Assembly: GCA_031292175.1 (NCBI GenBank)
Contig: JARLHQ010000017.1
Coordinates: 62,001-126,000, forward strand
Source: Humidesulfovibrio sp.
Lineage (GTDB): Bacteria; Desulfobacterota; Desulfovibrionia; Desulfovibrionales; Desulfovibrionaceae
DNA length: 64,000 bases
Reading direction: 5' to 3'
Below are positions 41,722 to 50,039 of this stretch, in pieces; the stretch's first letter is position 1, and each line of letters begins with the position of its first letter. The position numbers and the translations under genes were made by a program. The notes under the pieces were generated by a model. It did no database searches, had not been told where the DNA came from, and worked only from the letters and a program-made list of their open reading frames with translations.

Positions 41722-42920
41722 GAACCTTTTTTTGGGTTCTGGCCGGCCTTGTCGCCACGGCGGCGGCCTGTGCCGGTGCGCTCGTGTTCCTCCTCGGCCC
41801 GCTGGAAACGCCCGGCCGTGACATCGTCGTGCTCATCCGCCCCGGCCTGGCCATGCCCGCCATCGCCCGCGAACTGGAGGCCGACGGACTCATCAGAAAC
41901 GCCCAGGCCTTCACCCTGCTCGCCAGGCTGCGCGGCCACACGGCCCTGGCCAAGGCGGGCGAATTTCAGCTCAACTCCGGCTGGACCCCGCGGGAGATCC
42001 TGCGCGTCATCACCACCACGAACGGCATCCAGCACCACGTGGTGGTGCGCGAAGGCCTGTCCTGGTGGGCCGCGGCCAAACTTTTCGAGACCGAGCGCCT
42101 GGCCACCCGGGCCGAGTTCGAACAGGCCATGACGAACGCCACCCTGCTTGAGAAATACGGCGTGCCCACCGCCAGCGCCGAGGGCTTCCTCTTCCCCGAG
42201 ACCTACCAGCTGCCGCGCACCCTGTCCGGAGGCGGCGTCACCGTGGTGGAGGCCATGCTGCGCGAGTTCGACCACGTGGCGAAGAAGCTGTGGCCGCAGG
42301 GGCCGCCGCCCGGCCCGGAGCTGCTGCGCATCGTCACCCTGGCCTCCCTGGTGGAGCGGGAGACCGGCACCCCCGAGGAGCGCCCGCGCATCGCCGGGGT
42401 CTTCATGAACCGCCTGCGCCTGGGCATGCGCCTGCAGTGCGACCCCACCACCATCTACGGCCTCGGCCCGGACTTCGACGGCAACCTCAAGCGCGCCGAC
42501 CTGGAAGACGCGGCCAACCCCTACAACACCTATGCCCACGCGGGCCTGCCGCCCGGCCCCATCTGCTCGCCGGGCCTGGCCTCCCTCCTGGCCGCCATGA
42601 CCCCGGAGGAGAACGACTACATCTTCTTCGTGGCCAAGGGCGACGGCACCCACGCGTTCAGCCGCACGCTGGAGGAGCACAACCGCGCCGTGAACCTCTA
42701 CCAGCGCCACATCGACCCGGGCACCTACCACTCCGCGCCCAGGGGCACAAAAACCGCCGTGGCCCAAGCGCCGGAAGCCAAAACGCCGCCCGCCAAGACC
42801 CCGGCCAAGCCCGCCGCCAAGAAGACCACGGCCAAGAAGCCCGCCCCCAAAAAGGCGGGCAAGGGCAAGCCCGCGGCCAAGGCGAAAAGCAAGGTCAAGG
42901 AGCGTTCCAAGAGCTCATAA
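41718..42920 (+). CDS. mltG: Endolytic murein transglycosylase MltG with Lys/Ala/Pro-rich tail
   Basis: 400 residues from GTG 41718. N-terminal signal anchor (TFFWVLAGLVATAAACAGALVFLL), a LysM-like region, then the YceG catalytic domain with EGFLFPETYQLP, LLRIVTLASLVERETGTPEERPRIAGVFMNRL (catalytic Glu in ASLVERE) and LQCDPTTIYGLG, NPYNTYAHAGLPPGPICSPG. It cleaves nascent glycan strands in the periplasm and helps to end chains. The last ~60 residues are an unusual tail of Lys, Ala and Pro (TPAKPAAKKTTAKKPAPKK) resembling histone H1/AlgP tails, absent from ordinary MltG. Confidence 0.93.
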   Translation: MRTFFWVLAGLVATAAACAGALVFLLGPLETPGRDIVVLIRPGLAMPAIARELEADGLIRNAQAFTLLARLRGHTALAKAGEFQLNSGWTPREILRVITTTNGIQHHVVVREGLSWWAAAKLFETERLATRAEFEQAMTNATLLEKYGVPTASAEGFLFPETYQLPRTLSGGGVTVVEAMLREFDHVAKKLWPQGPPPGPELLRIVTLASLVERETGTPEERPRIAGVFMNRLRLGMRLQCDPTTIYGLGPDFDGNLKRADLEDAANPYNTYAHAGLPPGPICSPGLASLLAAMTPEENDYIFFVAKGDGTHAFSRTLEEHNRAVNLYQRHIDPGTYHSAPRGTKTAVAQAPEAKTPPAKTPAKPAAKKTTAKKPAPKKAGKGKPAAKAKSKVKERSKSS

Positions 42921-42997
42921 CCGTTGGGCGGCCTTGACACCTCCCCCCCTCTGGAGCATTTTTGTGTTTACTGTGATATAGTCCACCCGGAGGAATC

Positions 42998-44956
42998 ATG
43001 GCCGAGCGCAACATCTTTCTCTCCACCATAGAGCCGGCGGAGGCCGTGCGCCTCGCCAAGGCCGCCCTGGAACGCGCCAGCCTCATCAAGCCCGAGACCG
43101 TCGCCGCGCATGAGGCCCTGGGCCGCGTCACCAGCGCGCCCATCTTCGCGCGCTGCTCCTCGCCCACCTACCACACCGCGGCCATGGACGGCATCGCCGT
43201 CGCCTCCGCCACCACCTTCGCCGCACACGAGAGCAACCCGCTGCGGCTGGTCAAAGGCCAGAACTATGTGCCCGTGAACACCGGGCATCCCCTGCCCGAC
43301 GGCCTGGACGCCGTGGTCATGATCGAGCACGTGCATACCCAGAGCGACACGGTGGTGTGCATCGAGGCTCCGGCCTTCCCCTGGCAGAACGTGCGCCGCA
43401 TCGGCGAGGACATCGTGGCCTCGGAGCTTTTGCTGCCGCAGAACCACACCCTCACCGCCTACGACCTGGGCGCGCTGCTCTCCGCGGGCATCTTCGAGGT
43501 GAGTGTCTGGGAGCGCGTGCGCCTGACCTTCATCCCCACCGGCGACGAGGTGCTGGACTTTCTCGACCGCCCCACCCCGGCCCCCGGCCAGATCATCGAA
43601 TCCAATTCCCAGGTGTTCCGCGCCATCGCCTCCTCCTGGGGCGCCGCGCCCACCTGGACGGCCCCCGTGCCCGACCGGCCCGAGGCCCTCAAGGCCGCGG
43701 TGGCCAGCGCCCTGGCCGAAGGCGCGCACGTGGTCGTGGTGGGCGCGGGCTCCTCGGCTGGCAGCAAGGACTTCACGCACACCGTCTTCGAGAGCCTCGG
43801 CGAGATCCTCTGCCACGGCATCTCCGTCATGCCCGGCAAACCCACGCTCCTTGGCGTCACGCGCGGGCTGTTCGAGGGCCGCCTGCTGGTGGGTGCGCCG
43901 GGCTATCCGGTCAGCGCCGTGGTCTGCCTTGAGGATGTGCTGGCGCCCATCGCGCGCTGGCTTACGCGCCAGATGCCGCAGGAGCGGCAGCGCATCACCG
44001 CCCGGCTGGCGCGCAAGATCCCGAGCCGGCCCGGGCTGGAGGAGATCGTCCGCCTGGCCGTGGGCAAGGTGGGCGAGGGCTTCGTGGCCGCGCCCCTGGC
44101 GCGCGGGGCCGGGCTCATCACGAGCCTCACCAAGGCCCAGGCCGTCACGCGCATCCCGGCCCAGAGCGAGGGCCTGGCCCAGGACGCCCGGATCGAGGCC
44201 GAGCTGTTCGTGCCCCTGGCCGCGCTGGAAAGCGTGCTCATGCACATCGGCAGCCACGACAACATCCTGGACCTGCTGGCGAACGAGTTCATGGGCCTGG
44301 GCGAGCCGCTGTCGCTCGTCTCCAGCCACGTGGGCAGCATGGGCGGCCTCACGGCGCTCAAGCACGGCGCGGCGCTGTTTGCGGGCTGCCACCTCTTCGA
44401 CCCCGTGAGCGGCGACTTCAACTTTCCGTTTTTGCAGCGGCACCTGCCGGGTCTGGACCTCACGGTCATCAACCTGGCCATCCGCCACCAGGGGCTCATC
44501 GTGCGCAAGGGCAACCCCAAGAACATCGCGGGCGTGGCCGATCTGGCGCGCCCGGACGTCCGCTTCATCAACCGCCAGCGCGGCGCGGGCACGCGCATCC
44601 TGCTGGACCACCATCTGGCCCAGGCGGGCATAGCGCCCGCCGACGTGCAGGGCTACGACCGGGACGAGTTCACGCACATGGCCGTGGCCGTGAACGTGCT
44701 CACCGGCGCGGCGGATTGCGGCCTGGGGATTTTCGCGGCGGCCAAGGCCATGGGGCTCGACTTCGTGCCCCTGGCGCGCGAGCGCTACGACCTCATCCTG
44801 CCCACGGCCTTCCTTGCCGACCCGCGCATCAAGACCCTGCGCGAGATCATCGGCCAGGAGGGCTTCCAGGAGCGCATGCGCAAGCTTGGCGGCTACGACA
44901 CCCCGCTCACCGGGCAGGTCATGCAGCCAGGCCTGGGCCTGGGGCTGGGGGAATAG
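42998..44956 (+). CDS. MoeA-like molybdopterin molybdotransferase fused to periplasmic-binding-like domain
   Basis: 652 residues. Residues 1-410 match MoeA, which inserts molybdate or tungstate into adenylylated molybdopterin: ALGRVTSAPIFARCSSPTYHTAAMDGIAV, NTGHPLPDGLDAVVMIEHV, FIPTGDEVL, IIESNSQVFRA and GISVMPGKPTLLGVTRG, GAPGYPVSAVVCLED. Residues about 430-650 form a substrate-binding-protein-like domain (IGSHDNILDLLANEF, SHVGSMGGLTALKHGAALFAGCHLFD, RGAGTRILLDHHL, GAADCGLGIFAAAKAMGLDFVPL). It has no signal peptide, so it is cytoplasmic and probably senses or channels oxyanion. This fusion is known in anaerobes rich in Mo/W enzymes. Confidence 0.92.
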   Translation: MAERNIFLSTIEPAEAVRLAKAALERASLIKPETVAAHEALGRVTSAPIFARCSSPTYHTAAMDGIAVASATTFAAHESNPLRLVKGQNYVPVNTGHPLPDGLDAVVMIEHVHTQSDTVVCIEAPAFPWQNVRRIGEDIVASELLLPQNHTLTAYDLGALLSAGIFEVSVWERVRLTFIPTGDEVLDFLDRPTPAPGQIIESNSQVFRAIASSWGAAPTWTAPVPDRPEALKAAVASALAEGAHVVVVGAGSSAGSKDFTHTVFESLGEILCHGISVMPGKPTLLGVTRGLFEGRLLVGAPGYPVSAVVCLEDVLAPIARWLTRQMPQERQRITARLARKIPSRPGLEEIVRLAVGKVGEGFVAAPLARGAGLITSLTKAQAVTRIPAQSEGLAQDARIEAELFVPLAALESVLMHIGSHDNILDLLANEFMGLGEPLSLVSSHVGSMGGLTALKHGAALFAGCHLFDPVSGDFNFPFLQRHLPGLDLTVINLAIRHQGLIVRKGNPKNIAGVADLARPDVRFINRQRGAGTRILLDHHLAQAGIAPADVQGYDRDEFTHMAVAVNVLTGAADCGLGIFAAAKAMGLDFVPLARERYDLILPTAFLADPRIKTLREIIGQEGFQERMRKLGGYDTPLTGQVMQPGLGLGLGE

Positions 44957-44993
44957 GCCGGGCGGGCAGCGCCCCTTGGACCAAGGCTGGCGC

Positions 44994-45031
44994 AAAAAAA
45001 CGCCGGGCTGCGCGATGCGGCCCGGCGTTTT
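44994..45031. terminator. Bidirectional terminator between moeA fusion and argC
   Basis: AAAACGCCGGGC (44997-45008) and GCCCGGCGTTTT (45020-45031) form a perfect 12-bp stem with A-run and T-run on opposite sides, serving the two convergent genes. Confidence 0.88.
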
Positions 45032-45059
45032 GCATTCCGTGAGTGCGGCGCGCGGCGGC

Positions 45060-46127
45060 CTACGGCATGAGCGGAGCCAGCGGCAGGCCCCCGGTCTCCG
45101 GCAGGCCGAGCATGAGGTTCGCGCCCAGCACCGCCTGGCCCGAAGCGCCCCGGCAGAGGTTGTCGATGGCCGTGACGATGATGAGCCGGCCGATGCGCTC
45201 GTCCACGGCGAGCCCCACGTCGCAGAACATGGTGCCGCGCACGAAGCGCGTCTCCGGCAGGGTGCCCAGGGGCAGCACGCGCACGAGCGGCTCGTCTTTG
45301 TAGCGCGCGGCGTACAGCGCGTGCGCCTCGACCAGGCTCAGGGGCTTCACCAGCCGCGTGTAGATGGTGGACAGGATGCCCCGGTTGATGGGCAAGAGGT
45401 GCGTGTTGAAAGACAGCGCCACGCTCTCCCCGGCCAGGAGCGAAACCTCCTGCTCGATCTCCGGCGTGTGGCGGTGCCGCGTCAGGTTGTAGGCCTTGAA
45501 GGTGTCCTGCACCTCGCAGAAGAGCGTGCCCACGGTGGCTTTTCTGCCCGCGCCCGTGGCGCCGCTCTTGGAGTCGACGACGAGGTCGTCCGTGTGCACG
45601 AGGCCCGCCTCCAGCGCGGGCAGCAGGCCCAGGATCGCCGAGGTGGGGTAGCAGCCGGGGTTGGCGATGAGCCGGGCCCCGCGCATCTTGTCGCGATAGA
45701 TCTCCGGCAGGCCGTACACGGCCTCGGCCAGGAGCTTCGGCTGGGTGTGCGGCGTGGCGTACCACTTCTCGTACGTGGCCTTGTCGCGCAGGCGGAAGTC
45801 CGCCGAGAGGTCCACCACCTTCACGCCCTTCTCGATGAGCGCGGCCGCGATCTCCTGGGCGGTCTTGTGCGGCACGGCCAGAAACACCAGCTTGCACGCC
45901 GCCGCCAGGTCCACGGGATCGGGCATGGTCACGGTGAGCGCGCCCATTTTGCCCAGGTCGCCGGGACCGGCCAGGAAGGGATAGAGCGCGGCCAGGGGCT
46001 TGCCCGCCTCGGAGCGCGAGGTGGCGCGCACCAGCTCAAGGCCGGGATGCCCGGCCAAGACGCGCGTGAGCTCCATGCCCGTGTAGCCGGTGACGCCGAC
46101 GAGGCCGACAGGGATTCTCTGCGCCAT
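45060..46127 (-). CDS. argC: N-acetyl-gamma-glutamyl-phosphate reductase
   Basis: 355 residues. NADPH-dependent third step of arginine synthesis. Landmarks are IPVGLVGVTGYTGMELTRVLAGHP, DLSADFRLRD, the catalytic Cys in LIANPGCYPTSAILGLLPAL, DSKSGATGAGR and NFHLLPINRG-type segment NTHLLPINRGI. It begins 3 bases after the DUF1844 gene, so the two are co-transcribed; this pairing has no obvious metabolic reason. Confidence 0.96.
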   Translation of the reverse strand: MAQRIPVGLVGVTGYTGMELTRVLAGHPGLELVRATSRSEAGKPLAALYPFLAGPGDLGKMGALTVTMPDPVDLAAACKLVFLAVPHKTAQEIAAALIEKGVKVVDLSADFRLRDKATYEKWYATPHTQPKLLAEAVYGLPEIYRDKMRGARLIANPGCYPTSAILGLLPALEAGLVHTDDLVVDSKSGATGAGRKATVGTLFCEVQDTFKAYNLTRHRHTPEIEQEVSLLAGESVALSFNTHLLPINRGILSTIYTRLVKPLSLVEAHALYAARYKDEPLVRVLPLGTLPETRFVRGTMFCDVGLAVDERIGRLIIVTAIDNLCRGASGQAVLGANLMLGLPETGGLPLAPLMP

Positions 46128-46130
46128 GGC

Positions 46131-46421
46131 CTACTCGACCTTGTCGACGTATTTCATGCGCAGGGTGTAGAGCATCTCGCACAAAAGCTTCTGCTCTTCC
46201 TCGTCCAGGCCGTTCTTGGTCTTTTGCTGGAGCATGGACAGAATGTCGATGACCTGCTTGGCCAGATGGGGCTGGAAATCCACCCGGCCGGTGCTGGGGT
46301 CCGGGGCCTCGCCCAGGTTCACCATGGCCGAGGAGGACAAGGACAGCACGAAGGTGGAAAAATCTATGTCCGGCAAGCCCATAAGGTGCTCGCCGCAGCC
46401 GCAGGTTTTGTTCTCGGCCAT
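46131..46421 (-). CDS. DUF1844 domain protein
   Basis: 96 residues from ATG 46421 with GGAGG upstream. The family pattern is clear: DIDFSTFVLSLSSSAMVNLGEAPDPSTGRVDFQPHLAKQVIDILSMLQQKTKNGLDEEEQKLLCEMLYTLR in consecutive blocks. A short Cys/His-containing N-terminus (ENKTCGCGEHLMG) precedes it. DUF1844 proteins are small, soluble and of unknown function in many deltaproteobacteria. The frame extends upstream without support. Confidence 0.85.
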   Translation of the reverse strand: MAENKTCGCGEHLMGLPDIDFSTFVLSLSSSAMVNLGEAPDPSTGRVDFQPHLAKQVIDILSMLQQKTKNGLDEEEQKLLCEMLYTLRMKYVDKVE

Positions 46422-46591
46422 GATCGCCTCCATCTCAAACAGGATTGCTGGAGCATACACCTTCCCCGCGCGCCGCACAAGGCCGGAGCCCCCGCGAAAC
46501 CCTGGGAATTGCCCGCCCATCGGGGCTTTGCATCACGGCGTGAAGGATGTACAAGGACGGCACCCGCGCACCCGCGCGGCAAGGAGCGTTC

Positions 46592-47200
46592 ATGATCGCG
46601 TTTGCGCTTTTTCTGATGGCTTTCGGCCTGGGCATGGTGCCCTTCGGCCTCTATGTGGCGCGCCTCGTCAAGGGCATCGACCCGCGCAAGGCGGGCAGCA
46701 AGAACGTGGGCGCGACCAACGTGGCCCGGCTGTGCGGCGCGCCCTGGGGCGTGCTGACCCTGGTGCTTGACCTCTTCAAGGGCTTCGTCCCCGTGCTGCT
46801 GGCCCCGGCGGATACCGGCTGGTTGGCGCTCTCGCTCATCGGCGCGGCGGCCATTTTGGGGCACGCCTACTCGCCGCTTCTGAACTTTCGCGGCGGCAAG
46901 GCCGTGGCCACCACGGTGGGGGTATTTTTGGCCCTGGCCCCGGTGGCGCTCATCCTCGCCGCCACTTGCTGCCTCTTGATGATCTGGCTGTCCGGCTACG
47001 TGAGCATGGGCTCGCTGACGCTGGCCCTGGCGCTGCCCGTGTTCTGCCTGCTCACCGGCAACTGGGGCCTGGTCCCGCTGGCGCTCGGCGTGATGCTCTT
47101 TCTGTTCTGGCGGCACCGCGAGAACATCCTGCGCCTGGACCGTGGGGAAGAGATGCCCTGGCTGAAGGGCAAGAAGTGCAAGGGTGCGGCAGGGGCGTAG
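46592..47200 (+). CDS. plsY: Acyl-phosphate:glycerol-3-phosphate acyltransferase
   Basis: 202 residues. Membrane enzyme that uses acyl-phosphate to make lysophosphatidate. Landmarks are IDPRKAGSKNVGATNVARL (catalytic SKNVGATN loop) and LGHAYSPLLNFRGGKAVATT (GHxFSPxxxFxGGKAVAT), with about five hydrophobic helices. AAGGAG lies before the ATG at 46592. It uses the glycerol-3-phosphate made by GpsA. It is the last core gene before the AT-rich accessory patch. Confidence 0.95.
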   Translation: MIAFALFLMAFGLGMVPFGLYVARLVKGIDPRKAGSKNVGATNVARLCGAPWGVLTLVLDLFKGFVPVLLAPADTGWLALSLIGAAAILGHAYSPLLNFRGGKAVATTVGVFLALAPVALILAATCCLLMIWLSGYVSMGSLTLALALPVFCLLTGNWGLVPLALGVMLFLFWRHRENILRLDRGEEMPWLKGKKCKGAAGA

Positions 47201-47310
47201 AGGCACGCTACTAATATCCAAACCGTACATATCGACTTTAAGCTTCGAGGATGATACCAGCGCCCTATATACAGTCATAATTCACCCATAAAATTGCTTG
47301 AGGTGGAGAA

Positions 47311-48900
47311 ATGGTGAAATCTAGGGCTTACTCAATTTTCTTGCTCAAAACAGGTTTTGATTCCCAGAACGCAATTAAGGACCCAAGCAAGCTGAAAGAA
47401 GAAAATGGCTTTAAGCTGCCTACTGAAGCGACCTTATTTTTACTAACCCCTCACTCCAGCCAGCCGTGGTGGAAAGAACACTTTGGAATTCAGGCAAACC
47501 TTAAGCAAAGTCTTCAGGGTGCACTGATATTTTTGCCATGCGACAATCGCATTTTTGTACTTTCATTTGGCCCAGGGTTCCATCATCTTAAAGAAGAAAG
47601 CTATGAATATGATTTTGGGTTGCTTGCTACGCTGAACAGTGTAGATTCAAAAATGCTAAAAAGCACAGACACCATTGACCCAAGTGGTGCACGTCGCAAG
47701 CGTACTCAATTACCAATAGCATCAGACTTAACTGCGTTTGATATTGATCGTGATATCTCGATACTTAAAAATTTAACGGGGAAAACAAAAACAGAATTCA
47801 AATCAAAATTTACACAAGTAACCGGCTCTAGCAGCCTTAGAATTTCTTCATCTCTACCACCAAGTGACTTACCTGAACTATGTCATCTGTGCTTAAAATT
47901 ATACCATTTAAAAGATTATCTTAGCTCATTTCCAGACATTCAAAACATCGTTCCCCTTCGCGATCCCAAAACAATACAAGATTTGAATGACAAACTATTG
48001 ATCGCGCTCCGCTCAAGGAGTCAAGACGTTGCCTTAACAATCCCAGATATTATAGAGTACAGAGACCACACAGAGGTGTCATTTTCTGGCTATGGCAAAA
48101 GTAAAAATACCCCAGATGCAGATATTTCGAATTATTACGCCTATATCGAGCAGCACAAAAAACAAGTAGCCGACATCGCCTTAAGCTGCTTGAAATCCCA
48201 TTGTCTCAATCTAATTGACAACAACGGGAATGCAAAGAAGGCGTATAGTATATACAATTCTATAATATTTGAAACAACGCTACATGAAGACACAAGAACT
48301 TACCACCTTATCGAGGGGAGCTGGTATGCTGTTGAAGGCAGCTACACCGCAAAGCTAAAAAGCTATCTCGATCCACTCTGCGAAGCCTTGCCCTTGCCAG
48401 ACTATAAGCACAGCAGCGAAGGAGACTACAACAAAGCAGTTCCCGCGCTAGACAACAGCATCGTAAACCTAGACAAAACGTCAATACATCCAGCAAAGCA
48501 AACCCAGGTAGAACCATGCGACCTTTACGGCATTAAAGGAGAAAATTCGTGTTTTTACCATGTTAAGATTTCGACACGATCCGCACAGCTAAGTCACCTA
48601 TTCAATCAAGGGATAAATGCAATAGAACTACTCAGAACAGAAGATAAATCCAGAGAAAAACTTAAATCGCTTATCCTCGATAGGGTAGGCTGTTGTTTAC
48701 ATGGAAAGTACACCGACCAACTAAATAATGGAAAATATAAAGTAATATTTTCTATAGTGACGCAAAAAGATGCCGGGAAAAAGTCTGACAACTTGCCACT
48801 ATTTTCGCGTATAAGTTTGTACCGCACGTTGAGAGCGTTGCAATTGATGGACGTAGAACGCAGCTTTGGTTTTATTACAGACAAAACTAGCATTACGTAA
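47311..48900 (+). CDS. TIGR04141/DUF6119 family protein (sporadically distributed)
   Basis: 529 residues. Strong family pattern: an opening SIFLLKTGF block, SQPWWKEHFGI, GALIFLPCDNRIFVLSFGPGFHHL, YDFGLLATLNSVD, TGSSSLRISS, LEG-type core HLIEGSWYAVEGSY, and near the end CDLYGIKGENSCFYHVKISTR followed by QLSHLFNQGINA. The function is not established; members appear erratically in genomes, often in accessory or defence-type islands. The gene is strikingly AT-rich compared with every neighbour (AAA/AAT/ATA codons abundant), indicating recent transfer. It has GGTGGAG before the ATG. It abuts a duplicated hflX fragment. Confidence 0.88.
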   Translation: MVKSRAYSIFLLKTGFDSQNAIKDPSKLKEENGFKLPTEATLFLLTPHSSQPWWKEHFGIQANLKQSLQGALIFLPCDNRIFVLSFGPGFHHLKEESYEYDFGLLATLNSVDSKMLKSTDTIDPSGARRKRTQLPIASDLTAFDIDRDISILKNLTGKTKTEFKSKFTQVTGSSSLRISSSLPPSDLPELCHLCLKLYHLKDYLSSFPDIQNIVPLRDPKTIQDLNDKLLIALRSRSQDVALTIPDIIEYRDHTEVSFSGYGKSKNTPDADISNYYAYIEQHKKQVADIALSCLKSHCLNLIDNNGNAKKAYSIYNSIIFETTLHEDTRTYHLIEGSWYAVEGSYTAKLKSYLDPLCEALPLPDYKHSSEGDYNKAVPALDNSIVNLDKTSIHPAKQTQVEPCDLYGIKGENSCFYHVKISTRSAQLSHLFNQGINAIELLRTEDKSREKLKSLILDRVGCCLHGKYTDQLNNGKYKVIFSIVTQKDAGKKSDNLPLFSRISLYRTLRALQLMDVERSFGFITDKTSIT

Positions 48901-48905
48901 GTGCA

Positions 48906-49035
48906 TCACTGCACCACGTCGCTGCCCATATCCACGTCCCAATAGCTCGCGATGTCCTCGCTCGAGTCCGGTTCAGGCTGGCCGCTTAGTTCGCGGCCCG
49001 GCAGACAGGCCCGGTCAGCGGGGCGGTAGGCACGA
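48906..49035 (-). pseudogene. Duplicate 3'-end fragment of hflX
   Basis: 48908-49035 aligns with 50042-50170, the last ~43 codons of hflX, with about six substitutions and one single-base deletion (GCAGACAGG here, GCATGACAGG in hflX), roughly 95% identical. The fragment has no 5' part or start, and the deletion shifts its frame. It retains a stop codon at the corresponding place (TGA instead of TAA). Confidence 0.92.
48908..49035. repeat. Direct repeat, left copy (hflX 3' end)
   Basis: Left copy of a 128/129-bp direct repeat; the right copy is 50042-50170. The repeats bracket the toxin-antitoxin segment. This arrangement is typical when an element integrates at the 3' end of a gene and brings a replacement end. 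Confidence 0.88.
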
Positions 49036-49306
49036 ATCTAGGCCATTGCTATGACGGGGACAGCGTGCCGGTGGATTCCGGTGATATCGTCCGTGTCGAA
49101 TTTGTCGCACCGTGAACGAAGCTCCGGCGGGATGATGAAGGAGTCGTTAGACAGACGCTCGTGCGCGTCCCTGGTGCGGCCAGAGACGCGCAACGGCGCT
49201 CGCAAAAATTGTGGTGGGCTTGACGAATTCGATGTTCAAGGAGTCCGAAACAAGAGGTTCACGGCATGGCGCAGGGCAAAGAGACAACCGCCCGCCGCCG
49301 CTGAGC

Positions 49307-49654
49307 TTACAGGAACACCTTGTAGCCGATGTTCAGCACCTTCCCCAAGCGCTTGGCCATTTCCTTGCTGATGGGGCGCTTGCCATGCTCCATCTCGGAA
49401 ATGTGATGCTGCGAAATCCCCAGGAGCTTCGCAAGCTCGACCTGGGTCAAGTCTTCCTTGTAGCGCGCGCCACGGAGCGCGACGCCGGGGATTTCGTCAT
49501 CATCCAGGCCCATCGCTTCGCGCCACGGGATAGACGTTTCCTCAACAATGAACTCCGCCAGGGCGCTGCGGGCAGCGTCGGCCTTGTCGGCACGCACGCG
49601 GACACGGAGTTCAACCGTTCCGTCAGTATGGGGCGTTCTCGCGCGTCCCAGCAT
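49307..49654 (-). CDS. XRE-family antitoxin (HTH)
   Basis: 115 residues. The C-terminal half is a Cro/XRE helix-turn-helix: EDLTQVELAKLLGISQHHISEMEHGKRPISKEMAKRLGKVLN. The N-terminal half (VELRVRVRADKADAARSALAEFIVEETSIPW) is probably the toxin-binding part. It is second in a two-gene operon, overlapping the toxin gene by 32 bases, the toxin-first order of HigBA-type systems. It should neutralise the toxin and bind the palindromic operator upstream of the pair. Confidence 0.88.
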   Translation of the reverse strand: MLGRARTPHTDGTVELRVRVRADKADAARSALAEFIVEETSIPWREAMGLDDDEIPGVALRGARYKEDLTQVELAKLLGISQHHISEMEHGKRPISKEMAKRLGKVLNIGYKVFL

Positions 49655-49967
49655 ACGTCACCTCCACAAGCCTGACGGTGTTGCCGCGCACTTCCCAGAC
49701 CGCGACGTAGGTCGGCTTGCTCTTCTTCTTTAAATGGCAGTGGTGCCGGTCCTGGCCGAGTTTGCTGTAATTTGGCCAGTTGCCCCGCACCGGGCCCATC
49801 TTCTCAATCTCCAACACCAGCGCGGTCAGTATCGCGCGGAATTTCTCCGGCAAGTTCTCGGCCCCGGCCTGCGCGCTTTCCGTGTACTTCACGGTCCATG
49901 TGGCGCGGGGCCGGGCAGCGGCTTCCATCGAGGCTGCGGCCTTCGCTGGTTTCTTTGCCTTGACCAT
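49623..49967 (-). CDS. RelE/HigB-like toxin
   Basis: 114 residues. After a basic Ala/Lys-rich N-terminus (MVKAKKPAKAAASMEAAA) comes a RelE-superfamily core: WTVKYTESAQAGAENLPEKFRAILTALVLEIE, then KLGQDRHHCHLKKKSKPTYVAVWEV and LVEVTYAGTRENAPY. The conserved LG-DRHHCHL...PTYVAVW pattern identifies a group annotated as cytotoxic translational repressors. mRNA cleavage on the ribosome is the family activity, inferred here. Paired with the downstream XRE antitoxin; located inside the hflX-flanked insertion. Confidence 0.85.
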   Translation of the reverse strand: MVKAKKPAKAAASMEAAARPRATWTVKYTESAQAGAENLPEKFRAILTALVLEIEKMGPVRGNWPNYSKLGQDRHHCHLKKKSKPTYVAVWEVRGNTVRLVEVTYAGTRENAPY

Positions 49968-49973
49968 GAAGAA

Positions 49974-50005
49974 GAAATATCCCTACCCTTGGTATATGTC
50001 AAGGG
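49974..50005 (-). promoter_or_regulatory. Promoter and operator of the toxin-antitoxin operon
   Basis: On the minus strand TTGACA (50002-49997), 17 bases, then TATTTC (49979-49974). The -35 box is embedded in an inverted repeat CCCTTG-N8-CAAGGG (49986-50005), a likely binding site for the XRE antitoxin. The toxin ATG is only about 7 bases past the -10 box, so the transcript may be leaderless. Confidence 0.65.
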
Positions 50006-50039
50006 CGCGAACGCGTGGTGGCAAACAAACATCCGCCCC

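Larger units (their letters stand above)
48901..49306. other. Junction region between TIGR04141 gene and toxin-antitoxin pair
   Basis: 406 bases. The first part (48906-49035) is a copy of the hflX 3' end. The remaining ~270 bases have intermediate composition and broken short frames on both strands, none recognisable. It looks like debris of a larger inserted element; no integrase remnant could be identified. Confidence 0.6.

Noticed and set aside
49036-49306. Gene remnant between the hflX fragment and the antitoxin
   Set aside because: A short minus-strand frame (VSGRTRDAHERLSNDSFIIPP) looks protein-like, but it has no start and no recognisable family.
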